Origin: Calditrichaceae bacterium
Lineage (GTDB): Bacteria > Calditrichota > Calditrichia > Calditrichales > Calditrichaceae
Assembly (NCBI GenBank): GCA_024763405.1
Contig: JANTFQ010000184.1
Coordinates: 1-5,305, forward strand
Reading direction: 5' to 3'
Length of the DNA stretch: 5,305 bases
Below the pieces are notes generated by a model, which was not told where the DNA came from, did no database searches, and worked only from the letters and a program-made list of their open reading frames with translations. The translations under genes were made by a program, and so were the position numbers. This document shows positions 1 to 5,305 of the stretch, one piece after another (position 1 is the stretch's first letter; each line of letters begins with the position of its first letter).

Positions 1-1
1 C

Positions 2-889
2 CGAAACATGGATTCGGTGGAAGTACATCTGAATGAATTTTCCTATGCCATTAGTCCGGAAACCGGTAGTAGTTACGATCAAAGCCGGTGCGCCGCCTGG
101 TTTGCCGGTACCTTTAAAAATATTTTAACAACCATGCCCCGGCTGACACGCTTTAATAAAACCATCATTGATAATGGCCCGGACGATGGCAAGTGGGAAA
201 ACAACGGACTGATCGATTTTGACAACACACCCAAGGCCAAATTTAACCTGTTTAAAATGTATACCTTCATGCCCGATTCAGGTTTGATTGTTCGATCAGA
301 TGAAGGACTGGACGGAATGGCCTCTATTAGTGATACATCGCTGGCTGTCATGGTATGGAATAAAAACAGTTCGCCAAAGGATTTAAATTTATCCGTTCAA
401 AACATCCCGTTCTCAAGCGATTCGTTAAAAATCTATTTAATTGATCCGCACCACTCCAGTTTTTTTGATGATTCTTCCAGCGCGGAACTCGAGTTGATAG
501 AGACCTCTGCCGTTAGCGGTTCGCTGTTCACCGATAAGCGCTCTCTATTGCAATATAGCGTTATTCTGTATTTATTTGAGAGGAAAAAAGAAACGGCTGT
601 TCGGCAAAATACAACCATACTTCCAAAAATATATGCCTTAACAAACTTCCCCAATCCTTTTAATCCGGCAACAACAATTCGGTATCATTTACCGAAGGCT
701 ACTTCTATTCGCCTGACAATTTATAACACCCTGGGACAAGAAATACGAACGCTTGTAAACAAAAAGCAGAAAGCTGGAATATATTCGTTTTCCTTTAATG
801 CTGACGACCTGGCCAGTGGTGTTTACTTTGTTCTGATGCATACAGGTACGGGGTTTGTGCAGATCAAAAAAATGATTCTTTTACGTTAA
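2..889 (+). CDS. Secreted glycoside hydrolase-like protein (GH39-like), C-terminal part, with T9SS type A sorting domain
   Basis: The reading frame is open to the left edge, so the ATG at nt 8 is probably internal and the 5' end lies outside the window. Residue numbers count from that ATG. Residues 1-190 resemble the end of a clan GH-A glycosidase. VHLNEF (Glu10) is placed like the strand carrying the catalytic nucleophile, followed by a helix with AAWFAGTFKNIL, then NGLIDFDNTPKAKFNLFKMY, which fits the 'GL-D-x-G-x-PKPAYYA' pattern of GH39 and relatives. A small beta domain with LAVMVWNKN follows. Residues ~208-293 form a type IX secretion sorting domain: FPNPFNPATTI (214-224), YNTLGQEIRTLV, and SGVYFVLM before a final KKMILLR. 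The sorting domain is seen clearly. The product is expected to cross the outer membrane by T9SS and be released or surface-anchored. Substrate cannot be told. The GH39 assignment is an inference from a fragment; another GH-A family is possible. No convincing terminator follows the stop codon. Confidence 0.7.
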   Translation, partial: RNMDSVEVHLNEFSYAISPETGSSYDQSRCAAWFAGTFKNILTTMPRLTRFNKTIIDNGPDDGKWENNGLIDFDNTPKAKFNLFKMYTFMPDSGLIVRSDEGLDGMASISDTSLAVMVWNKNSSPKDLNLSVQNIPFSSDSLKIYLIDPHHSSFFDDSSSAELELIETSAVSGSLFTDKRSLLQYSVILYLFERKKETAVRQNTTILPKIYALTNFPNPFNPATTIRYHLPKATSIRLTIYNTLGQEIRTLVNKKQKAGIYSFSFNADDLASGVYFVLMHTGTGFVQIKKMILLR

Positions 890-983
890 TATATTGCAAG
901 GTCTGTGATTACCGGTCGTAAAAAACCGTTGCGCCTGACATGTACATTAAAAGTGAAGCGAAAAAACCAACGATGTAACGAAG

Positions 984-1063
984 GGTGTCGTTGCGAAAAT
1001 CGAAGTGACAAAAGCAACCTCATTCAAGGGATCGCTTCGCTCCTCATTGTTCATGATGATGAC
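984..1063. repeat. Degenerate dispersed intergenic repeat (GCTTCGCTCC type)
   Basis: Left half nt 984-1020 (GTGTCGTTGCGAAAATCGAA and onward to AGCAACCT) resembles the widespread intergenic sequence TGTCATTGCGAGGAGCGAAGCGACGAAGCAATCTC. Right half nt 1029-1063 (GGATCGCTTCGCTCCTCATT and onward to GATGAC) resembles its reverse complement. Together they make a decayed head-to-head pair lying between two convergent genes. Similarity to the known repeat is from memory and both halves carry several mismatches. In folded RNA it could help stop transcription from either side. A weak 72-codon GTG reading frame across this stretch has no recognisable protein content. Confidence 0.5.
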
Positions 1064-1104
1064 AGACCTTCTGAGCGAGGCATTAATGGTCTGAAATTTT
1101 ATAC

Positions 1105-1440
1105 TTATCTTGTATTTGTATAATATTCAATTCGGTAATTTAAAATATCCGGATTCATCCTAAGAAGTTCTAATAATACTTTTGTGGAACCGGATGGATT
1201 TCGTTTTCCCTGTTCCCATTGCTTTACAGATGAAGAATTCACATTAAGCATTTTTGCAAAAACGCTCTGGCTCATCTTCGTTTTTTCTCTAATCTCTTTA
1301 ATGTCTTTGGCATTTATCTCAACTTCAGGAATAACTATTCCAAGTTTTTTTAATTCTTTGTCGGTAAACGAGGATTTAATCCCATTTTTAATTAAATCCT
1401 GAACCGTATACCCAATTGCATTTTTTATTTTTTCGCGCAT
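1105..1440 (-). CDS. XRE-family antitoxin of a type II toxin-antitoxin module (HigA/NadS-like)
   Basis: This 111-residue protein should neutralise the toxin encoded immediately upstream and repress the shared promoter. Residues ~45-100 form an XRE/Cro-type helix-turn-helix domain: IREKTKMSQSVFAKMLNVNS (50-69), then SVKQWEQGKRNPSG (71-84), then VLLELLRMNPDIL (88-100). The WEQGKRNPSG turn and the 'MNPDIL' end match antitoxins paired with PF06296 toxins (COG2944/NadS-like group). Residues 1-44 are the less conserved N-terminal part, probably the toxin-contacting region. The ATG lies 2 nt after the toxin stop codon. An AAGGA Shine-Dalgarno sequence (nt 1447-1451, inside the toxin gene) sits 6 nt upstream, so translation is probably coupled yet independently strong. 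Length is normal and the gene looks intact. The family call is firm; partner and operator binding are inferred. Confidence 0.88.
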   Translation of the reverse strand: MREKIKNAIGYTVQDLIKNGIKSSFTDKELKKLGIVIPEVEINAKDIKEIREKTKMSQSVFAKMLNVNSSSVKQWEQGKRNPSGSTKVLLELLRMNPDILNYRIEYYTNTR

Positions 1441-1442
1441 AT

Positions 1443-1811
1443 CTATTCCTTCAGGCTAATAAAGTCACCTAATTGTTCCATTCTTAAATATTCTTTCCTA
1501 TCAATTTTTAATAAATCCTTACCTAATTTTTTAAAATATTTCAATTCTTCTTTATCCAGATTATCTTTTTCATTCTTTGAAAATCCATAAATAAATATTG
1601 CCCGGTCAGATTCTTTAAATACAACTACTGTTCTAAATCCTCCACTCTTTCCCTGTCCGGTTCTTGGTATTCTTACTTTATAAAGATTTCCTCCTAAATC
1701 GACACTTCCACGGCTATGAGGAATAGAATCAATAGCTTTAAGAAGCTTATCATCTGTGATAGAATTCTTTTTAGACCACTTACTAAACCACTTTGTCTTT
1801 AGTTTTAACAT
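1443..1811 (-). CDS. RelE/HigB-like toxin (PF06296-type) of a type II toxin-antitoxin module
   Basis: With an ATG start at nt 1811 the product is 122 residues, beginning MLKLKTKWFSKWSKK. The family hallmark is YKVRIPRTGQGKSGGFRTVV, followed by VFKESDRAIFIYGFSKNEKD and NLDKEELKYFKKLGKDLL. This is the typical core of PF06296/COG4737 toxins, which by family knowledge inhibit translation, probably as mRNA interferases. The basic residues of the GKSGGFR segment and the YGFSKNE strand would lie near the active site. A GTG at nt 1826 in frame would add five residues, but it sits between the -35 and -10 boxes and inside the operator palindrome, so I reject it. No Shine-Dalgarno sequence precedes the ATG, and the predicted transcription start falls on or next to it. 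The gene is toxin-first in a bicistronic operon with the antitoxin 2 nt downstream. It is much more AT-rich than the flanking genes, which suggests horizontal arrival. It looks intact. Confidence 0.88.
   Translation of the reverse strand: MLKLKTKWFSKWSKKNSITDDKLLKAIDSIPHSRGSVDLGGNLYKVRIPRTGQGKSGGFRTVVVFKESDRAIFIYGFSKNEKDNLDKEELKYFKKLGKDLLKIDRKEYLRMEQLGDFISLKE
1447..1451 (-). promoter_or_regulatory. Shine-Dalgarno site of the antitoxin gene
   Basis: AAGGA on the minus strand lies 6 nt before the antitoxin ATG and within the last codons of the toxin gene. It contrasts with the toxin, which has no such site. A stronger ribosome site on the antitoxin would keep it in excess, as toxin-first modules require. 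Confidence 0.7.
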
Positions 1812-1815
1812 AGAT

Positions 1816-1840
1816 AAATATATCACATTGTGCTATATTT
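1816..1840. promoter_or_regulatory. Operator-like 25-bp palindrome of the toxin-antitoxin promoter
   Basis: Two 12-bp arms around a single central T (nt 1828) pair at 11 of 12 positions. The only mismatch is nt 1823/1833. The core is CACATTGTG with AT-rich flanks (AAATATAT and CTATATTT). It fills the space between the -35 and -10 boxes and covers the -10 box, where a bound repressor would block RNA polymerase. XRE-type antitoxins commonly bind such dyads to repress their own operon. That the neighbouring antitoxin binds here is inferred from position. Confidence 0.7.
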
Positions 1841-1846
1841 TGTCAA
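1817..1846 (-). promoter_or_regulatory. Promoter of the toxin-antitoxin operon
   Basis: On the minus strand a perfect TTGACA -35 box (nt 1846-1841) is followed after 18 nt by TATATT (nt 1822-1817), five of six matches to the sigma-70 -10 consensus. The same bases also fit the Bacteroidota-type pattern: TTTG (nt 1847-1844), then a -7 box TATATTTA (TAnnTTTG with one mismatch), 21 nt apart. Either reading places the start of transcription at about nt 1809-1811, at the toxin ATG itself. Confidence 0.68.
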
Positions 1847-2156
1847 ATTTTTTCGGTATTTTATATGGTATTAAAAAAAAATTCATCTTCATGTGTGTCC
1901 GGTTAAAAAAGTGAATGTTCTGGTCTGTTGAAAGTTCTAAATAACAACCCTCCCCTCCCGCCAGCCGGCGGATTTCCCCTCCCTTCAAAAACAGGTAGGG
2001 GATTTATCCGAAGGCGAGGAGTGGGTTTGTACAGGTTGGATTTGAAGTCTCAAAAACGATTAGGATTTTAAATCCGAGTAAATCAAAAGACTAATTGTGT
2101 CTAACTAATATTTGACCATACACTATTTGAGCATCTCCTAAAACTAAAATATAAAA
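1847..2156. other. Intergenic stretch without a gene
   Basis: No plausible protein-coding frame or RNA gene was seen here. It lies between the toxin-antitoxin promoter and the operon terminator. Its contents are an A/T-rich part (1847-1945), the 82-bp inverted repeat at 1946-2027, and an AT-rich remainder (2028-2156) with only a short 13-bp dyad (GGATTTTAAATCC at 2063-2075) that may be chance. Confidence 0.6.
1946..2027. repeat. C/T-rich intergenic inverted repeat (dispersed-repeat type)
   Basis: The left arm starts AACCCTCCCCTCCCGCC (from nt 1946) and continues CGGCGGATTTCCCCTCCC (to 1983). The right arm starts GGTAGGGGATTTATCCG (from 1994) and ends AAGGCGAGGAGTGGGTT (to 2027). The arms are reverse complements with a few mismatches and small bulges around a loop near CAAAAACA. 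Sequences of this style (CCCCTCCC, inner CCGGCGGATT, AGGGGATTT) occur as many-copy intergenic elements in this bacterial group, from memory. It carries no coding capacity. It could be a MITE-like or REP-like element, or act as a bidirectional hairpin. Confidence 0.6.
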
Positions 2157-2192
2157 AGCCCCCGGAAAATGTATGGTTAAGTTCCGGAGGCT
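2145..2192 (-). terminator. Rho-independent terminator of the Omp85 / repeat protein / DUF4097 operon
   Basis: AGCCTCCGGAA and TTCCGGGGGCT, read on the minus strand (nt 2192-2182 and 2167-2157), form an 11-bp stem with a 14-nt loop, followed by the T-rich tail TTTTATATTTTA (2156-2145). The single imperfect position (2161/2188) is a G-U pair in minus-strand RNA but a C-A mismatch in plus-strand RNA. That and the tail fix the orientation. It begins about 32 nt after the DUF4097 gene stop codon. Confidence 0.88.
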
Positions 2193-2224
2193 CTGAGTAT
2201 TGAGTATATTTCAGGGATCAGATT

Positions 2225-3031
2225 TTAATATTCCAGAATACTAACACTGCCGTTTGTGGTTTTGATATAAATAAGCGGTCCGCCGTTGTTAATTTCGCCA
2301 TCTAAACGTCTCTTTGATTTATTATATCCTTCGCTAAGCGGCAGCTCACAACGGATGCGGCCATTGGTGGTGCGCGCTTCGATATCGGCGTTTATAGTGG
2401 AAGGCAGATAAAGTTTAACCGAACCGTTCGTAGTTTTTAAATTCATCTCTTCATTTTTGCTTACTTCTTTCATTCCGATATTCAGTGAACCATTCGTGGT
2501 TCTGGCCCGTACCGAACCGGCGATATCTTCCGCCCGGATTTTTCCGTTGGTCGTGCCCAGAATCATTTCACCGGAACTGCCGGTTACCGTCAGGGCGCCA
2601 TTGGTGGAGTGCAGATCAAGATTCATCTTTTTGGGTACTTTAATTTCGTAGCTAACGGAACTGCCGGAACTGCCGCCTCCAAAAAGCCAGCTAAAAAATC
2701 CGCCGCTGTGTCCTCTTCTGCCCTTGGGAAAAACGGTTTCCACATTCAGCTCCGCTCCGTTTTCCGTAACATCAACCGTCAGCGCTTCCATCAACCGGCC
2801 GGCACGTTCTGAATCATCTGCCCGCACTTTTTTATAGGCGATAATTTCGATCTCATCATGCGACCAGCTCGACACTTCAATACTGCCGTTTACATTTTGC
2901 ACACGGACCCGATCAAATCCCTTTGCGTCGATTCGTTTCTTAAAGGTCTCTTCCAAAGTAGCGGCCTGCAGCAACTGAAACCCAAGAACCGCCGTCAATA
3001 GTAATGCCCAAAAGCTTGTTTTATGTCTCAT
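2225..3031 (-). CDS. Secreted DUF4097-type beta-repeat protein (adhesin-like)
   Basis: The start is the ATG at nt 3031, giving 268 residues. It has an AGGAG ribosome site (nt 3038-3042) 6 nt upstream and a good signal peptide (SFWALLLTAVLGFQLLQA, cleavage likely after LQA at residue 23). A longer frame reaching back to nt 3133 overlaps the upstream gene and would bury the signal, so I reject it. The mature protein is a series of short beta turns each carrying an N-G motif: NVNGS 46, STNGA 142, TTNGK 160, TTNGS 178, TTNGS 200, TTNGR 221, TTNGS 258, spaced mostly 18-22 residues. This is the pattern of DUF4097 (putative adhesin) proteins, which fold as a beta-solenoid-like stack. A glycine/aromatic stretch at 106-124 (SGGFFSWLFGGGSSG) interrupts the fold. 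There is no C-terminal sorting domain or clear membrane anchor, so a periplasmic or secreted location is likely. It is the last gene of the operon, 13 nt after the previous stop. Molecular function of the family is unknown. Confidence 0.82.
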   Translation of the reverse strand: MRHKTSFWALLLTAVLGFQLLQAATLEETFKKRIDAKGFDRVRVQNVNGSIEVSSWSHDEIEIIAYKKVRADDSERAGRLMEALTVDVTENGAELNVETVFPKGRRGHSGGFFSWLFGGGSSGSSVSYEIKVPKKMNLDLHSTNGALTVTGSSGEMILGTTNGKIRAEDIAGSVRARTTNGSLNIGMKEVSKNEEMNLKTTNGSVKLYLPSTINADIEARTTNGRIRCELPLSEGYNKSKRRLDGEINNGGPLIYIKTTNGSVSILEY

Positions 3032-3037
3032 CTTCTG

Positions 3038-3042
3038 CTCCT
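3038..3042 (-). promoter_or_regulatory. Shine-Dalgarno site that fixes the DUF4097 gene start
   Basis: AGGAG on the minus strand sits 6 nt before the ATG at nt 3031 and lies in the 13-nt gap after the upstream stop codon (TAA, nt 3047-3045). It supports this start over longer in-frame alternatives. Confidence 0.75.
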
Positions 3043-3044
3043 GT

Positions 3045-4781
3045 TTAATCTGATACATCATATATCGTGATTCCCCAATTACGCTTATCAAACGGCGCGT
3101 CATCATTCCAATCATAGTAGGAATGACTGTCATCCGACCGGAAGTGAACCGTGTAAGTACCCGGGGCTAAGGTAATAATCGTATCCACAACCCGGTTCTT
3201 TTTAGCGCCTCCTGCATGTTCCGTTTCACGGTAACGCATTTTCCAGACCAGGTCATTATCTTCGTCCCGGATCCAGCCGTAGTCATACATCTCATCCAAA
3301 TCCCCTTCACCGATACAATAAATACGGATACGGGTTTTCTTTTTTAGTGTAAATTGTTTACGTACATGTTCATCATCCCCAACGCGGATGAGGCGGGCCA
3401 GAATCATTCCTTTTTTTGTTTTGGAGACATCCATCGCCTGAATAACATCTGCACTTCCAACCGCATAAATAGAAATTCCCCACATTTCGGGCTTATCCGG
3501 TCCCTCCACATTCCAGCCGTCATAGGAATGGGAATCATCGCTCTGGTAATAGAGAATATATTCGCCCGCGTCCAAATCAATAACCCCGTCAAATAATCGA
3601 TTCTTGGAACCGCCGCCGGCATTTTCCGTTTCTTTGTAGCGCATTTTCCAAACAATTTCACCATTCTCTGCGTTTGTTATCCAGCCGTAGTCAAACATAT
3701 CGCCATCCCGGCCTTCTCCAAGCGCATAGATCCGGATTTTAGTTCTTTTTGTCAGTTTAAATCCGGCTTCTTTATACGCATAATCCCCCACATGAGTGAT
3801 GCTGACAATCGGCTTTACCGCCGTTTCGGCATATTTTTTTATGATGGAAGGGTCAAAACCCTTTCCCGAAGCGGTAAGCGTAATTCCCCAATGGAACGGA
3901 TCATAAGGAGGATTTGAATTCCATTCTTCCGGTGAATGTGTGCCATCCAATTTTGTATAGACCAGATAATCTCCGGGCTGCAAGGTTATGGTGTTGCGCG
4001 CTACCCGGTTTTTCGCTGCGCCGCCGCCATATTCGGTATCGGCTTCACGCATTGTCCACACCCGTTCACGGGTTTTTGCATTTATGATCCAGGAATAATC
4101 ATACATTTCACCCTTAAACCCTTCGCCAACCGCATATACCGTTACTTTAAGCGGCCGGGTAAGCGTAAAACCACGGTGACGTCTCTGACCGTCGTGCGAG
4201 GCATATATGTGTAATAGCGCCGATTCTTTCTTTTGATTGATGAATTTTTTTGTCTCTCTCTGATTCAGCACTTCATCCACACCGCTGATTTTGATCATCC
4301 ACTTATCCGCATCATAATCCCAGTCGTTTGAATTTGAAAAAATCTTTTTAAAGACTTTTCCTAACGTAATCAAACCACCACTCAAACTAAAAAACGACGG
4401 TTCTACCGCAGAAAAATAGACTTCATATGTACCTTTCGGCAGACGCACCTTTTCATCAAAGGACCGGTTCCACTCAGACCAACTGTCACGTTCTGTATTT
4501 TCAATGGTCATACGCCAAACCATTTTCCGGGTTTGGGCATTGATAATCCAGGCATAGGCAAACATATTATGCCGATCGAGATGCGAGTTACTCAAACGAC
4601 GGATTTCTTTTTTACCGCCGGCACCGACCGCGGTAATATCTACCTTTTTCTCACTGTTCAAAACGAAACCGCTGTAATAGATTTGTTCATACCCGATGTT
4701 TTTTATCTCGAGTACATTATTCCCTGCCCATAAACTATTTACAGCGAGTAGGCTGAAGAGGATTAAACTTTTACGAAACAT
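3045..4781 (-). CDS. Secreted protein of four tandem copies of an unrecognised ~120-residue beta domain
   Basis: This 578-residue protein has a signal peptide (MFRKSLILFSLLAVNSLWAG, cleavage likely after residue 19). I do not recognise a family. It consists of four related units at about residues 22-168, 188-304, 324-443 and 460-575. Units 2-4 share, in order: a F-L/T-x-K-x-TKIRIYA strand; GEG-x-x-x-x-M-Y/F-DYGWI; VWKMR; ET-E-x-AGG-x-x-KNR; an L-x-x-G-x-Y strand; DDSHSYxxWN; and a final WGI-x-IY. Unit 1 keeps the hydrophobic frame (FAYAWIINAQTRKMVW, LPKGTYEVYF) but lacks the AGG-KNR and DDSHSY motifs and ends WMIKISGV. The pattern suggests a beta-sandwich. The clustered Asp/Glu, Ser-His and Trp-Asn residues could bind metal or sugar, which is inference. 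There are no cysteine pairs, transmembrane helices or T9SS tail. It is the middle gene of the operon, starting 15 nt after the Omp85-like gene, with only a weak AGGCAG ribosome site. Confidence 0.8.
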   Translation of the reverse strand: MFRKSLILFSLLAVNSLWAGNNVLEIKNIGYEQIYYSGFVLNSEKKVDITAVGAGGKKEIRRLSNSHLDRHNMFAYAWIINAQTRKMVWRMTIENTERDSWSEWNRSFDEKVRLPKGTYEVYFSAVEPSFFSLSGGLITLGKVFKKIFSNSNDWDYDADKWMIKISGVDEVLNQRETKKFINQKKESALLHIYASHDGQRRHRGFTLTRPLKVTVYAVGEGFKGEMYDYSWIINAKTRERVWTMREADTEYGGGAAKNRVARNTITLQPGDYLVYTKLDGTHSPEEWNSNPPYDPFHWGITLTASGKGFDPSIIKKYAETAVKPIVSITHVGDYAYKEAGFKLTKRTKIRIYALGEGRDGDMFDYGWITNAENGEIVWKMRYKETENAGGGSKNRLFDGVIDLDAGEYILYYQSDDSHSYDGWNVEGPDKPEMWGISIYAVGSADVIQAMDVSKTKKGMILARLIRVGDDEHVRKQFTLKKKTRIRIYCIGEGDLDEMYDYGWIRDEDNDLVWKMRYRETEHAGGAKKNRVVDTIITLAPGTYTVHFRSDDSHSYYDWNDDAPFDKRNWGITIYDVSD

Positions 4782-4796
4782 CAGCTGCCTGCTTTC

Positions 4797-5305
4797 TTAG
4801 AAAGGTTTGGTTAATCTAAATGTTAACAAAACCGAATTTTTATTGGTATCTGTTCGCTTTGCAATACTTAAACGGGCATTCCCGTCCAGGGTCGAAAAAG
4901 CAATTCCTATATCGGATTTTATATCATTTATTTTAAGATGCGAAAAGCCTGCACTCCAGTTATCCTCATTGGAATGGTCAGCCCGGTTCCACACATTTCC
5001 CGCATCCACAAACAGAATATAACGCAAATCATCAAAGAATAAAAAACTTCCGCCCCAGGCCCGGGGATTTAAATTATATTCAAAATTAGCCAGCAGCATT
5101 CGATCGCCACCAAACACGTTTTCACCACCGCGCAGTGATTTATAGCTAAACCCGCGCATACTGCCCACGCCGCCAAGCTGGTTTAATTTTTGCAGCGGTA
5201 CTTCGCCAACAGAAGTGGCAGCTTTAAAACGTATATCAAAGCGTTCGTAGCGGCCTAACGGCTGATAACGGCGCAACTCGAAGGTGTACTGATTAAATGA
5301 AAAAT
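4797..5305 (-). CDS. Omp85/BamA-family outer-membrane beta-barrel protein, C-terminal part
   Basis: The frame is open to the right edge (last complete codon nt 5303), so the gene is cut by the window and 168 residues are visible. The TTG at nt 5276 is not a real start, since the strand FNQYTFELRRYQPL runs straight through it. The fragment is the end of a surface-antigen (D15/Omp85) barrel. It contains the lid-loop motif GSMRGF (nt 5165-5148, the conserved [V/I/M]RG[F/Y] with Arg at 5156-5154), then GGDRMLLANFEYNL, then LRYILFVDAGNVWN, and a last strand LLTFRLTKPF ending in Phe as barrel-assembly signals do. By family knowledge Omp85 proteins insert or export proteins across the outer membrane. 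Whether this one is BamA, TamA, a two-partner TpsB or a single-partner relative cannot be judged without the N-terminal POTRA or passenger region. It is co-transcribed with the two secreted proteins downstream, which argues against housekeeping BamA. Confidence 0.85.
   Translation of the reverse strand, partial: FSFNQYTFELRRYQPLGRYERFDIRFKAATSVGEVPLQKLNQLGGVGSMRGFSYKSLRGGENVFGGDRMLLANFEYNLNPRAWGGSFLFFDDLRYILFVDAGNVWNRADHSNEDNWSAGFSHLKINDIKSDIGIAFSTLDGNARLSIAKRTDTNKNSVLLTFRLTKPF

Noticed and set aside
905..1123. A 72-codon GTG reading frame on the plus strand after the glycosidase gene
   Set aside because: It runs through the degenerate intergenic repeat, is rich in Lys/Arg/Asn/Cys without a recognisable motif, has no ribosome site, and overlaps the end of the antitoxin gene.
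1812..1826. GTG start for the toxin at nt 1826
   Set aside because: It lies within the promoter spacer and the operator palindrome, upstream of the likely transcription start, so it would not be in the message.
1893..1915. GTGTCCGGTTAAAAAAGTGAA as the end of an insertion sequence
   Set aside because: It looks somewhat like an IS terminus, but there is no matching inverted copy in the window, no transposase remnant and no visible target duplication.
2063..2075. Perfect 13-bp dyad GGATTTTAAATCC
   Set aside because: It is short and in AT-rich DNA with no promoter or gene start nearby, so it is easily explained by chance.
3032..3133. N-terminal extension of the DUF4097 gene back to nt 3133
   Set aside because: It would overlap the upstream coding region by about 90 nt and bury the signal peptide. 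The ATG at 3031 has a proper AGGAG site and an immediate signal sequence.
2225..5305. CRISPR array, tRNA or rRNA in the window
   Set aside because: No regularly spaced direct repeats, tRNA cloverleaf or rRNA-like sequence was seen on either strand; the repeats in the operon are protein-level domain repeats.

Overview
The window comes from a Gram-negative (diderm) bacterium, most likely of the Fibrobacterota-Chlorobiota-Bacteroidota group and plausibly Calditrichota, Ignavibacteria or a KSB1-like lineage. Two things point there. The first gene ends in a type IX secretion C-terminal sorting domain with the FPNPFNPATTI signature common in those groups, and an Omp85-type outer-membrane barrel is present. 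The lineage is inferred from style, not proven.

Layout. (1) nt 2-889, plus strand: 3' part of an exported glycoside hydrolase-like enzyme (best fit clan GH-A, GH39-like) with a type A sorting domain. (2) nt 890-1104: no gene, but a degraded copy of a GCTTCGCTCC-type dispersed intergenic repeat. (3) nt 1105-1846, minus strand: an AT-rich type II toxin-antitoxin module. The RelE/HigB-like toxin comes first, followed by an XRE-family antitoxin. It has its own promoter, which overlaps a near-perfect 25-bp palindrome (likely the autoregulatory operator), and the toxin message looks leaderless. (4) nt 1847-2156: no gene, but an 82-bp C/T-rich inverted repeat typical of a dispersed intergenic element. 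(5) nt 2157-5305, minus strand: a tight three-gene operon. In transcription order it encodes an Omp85/BamA-like barrel (5' end outside the window), a secreted 578-residue protein made of four copies of an unrecognised ~120-residue domain, and a secreted DUF4097-type beta-repeat protein. It ends in a clear Rho-independent terminator.

How they fit together. The three operon genes are separated by only 15 and 13 nt and all three products are destined for the envelope. The cluster therefore looks like a surface or periplasmic export/assembly cassette in which the barrel could serve the two beta-rich secreted proteins. This is inference, and it is the most promising candidate for an undescribed system here. 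The toxin-antitoxin module is independent and looks like a later insertion between the glycosidase gene and the operon.
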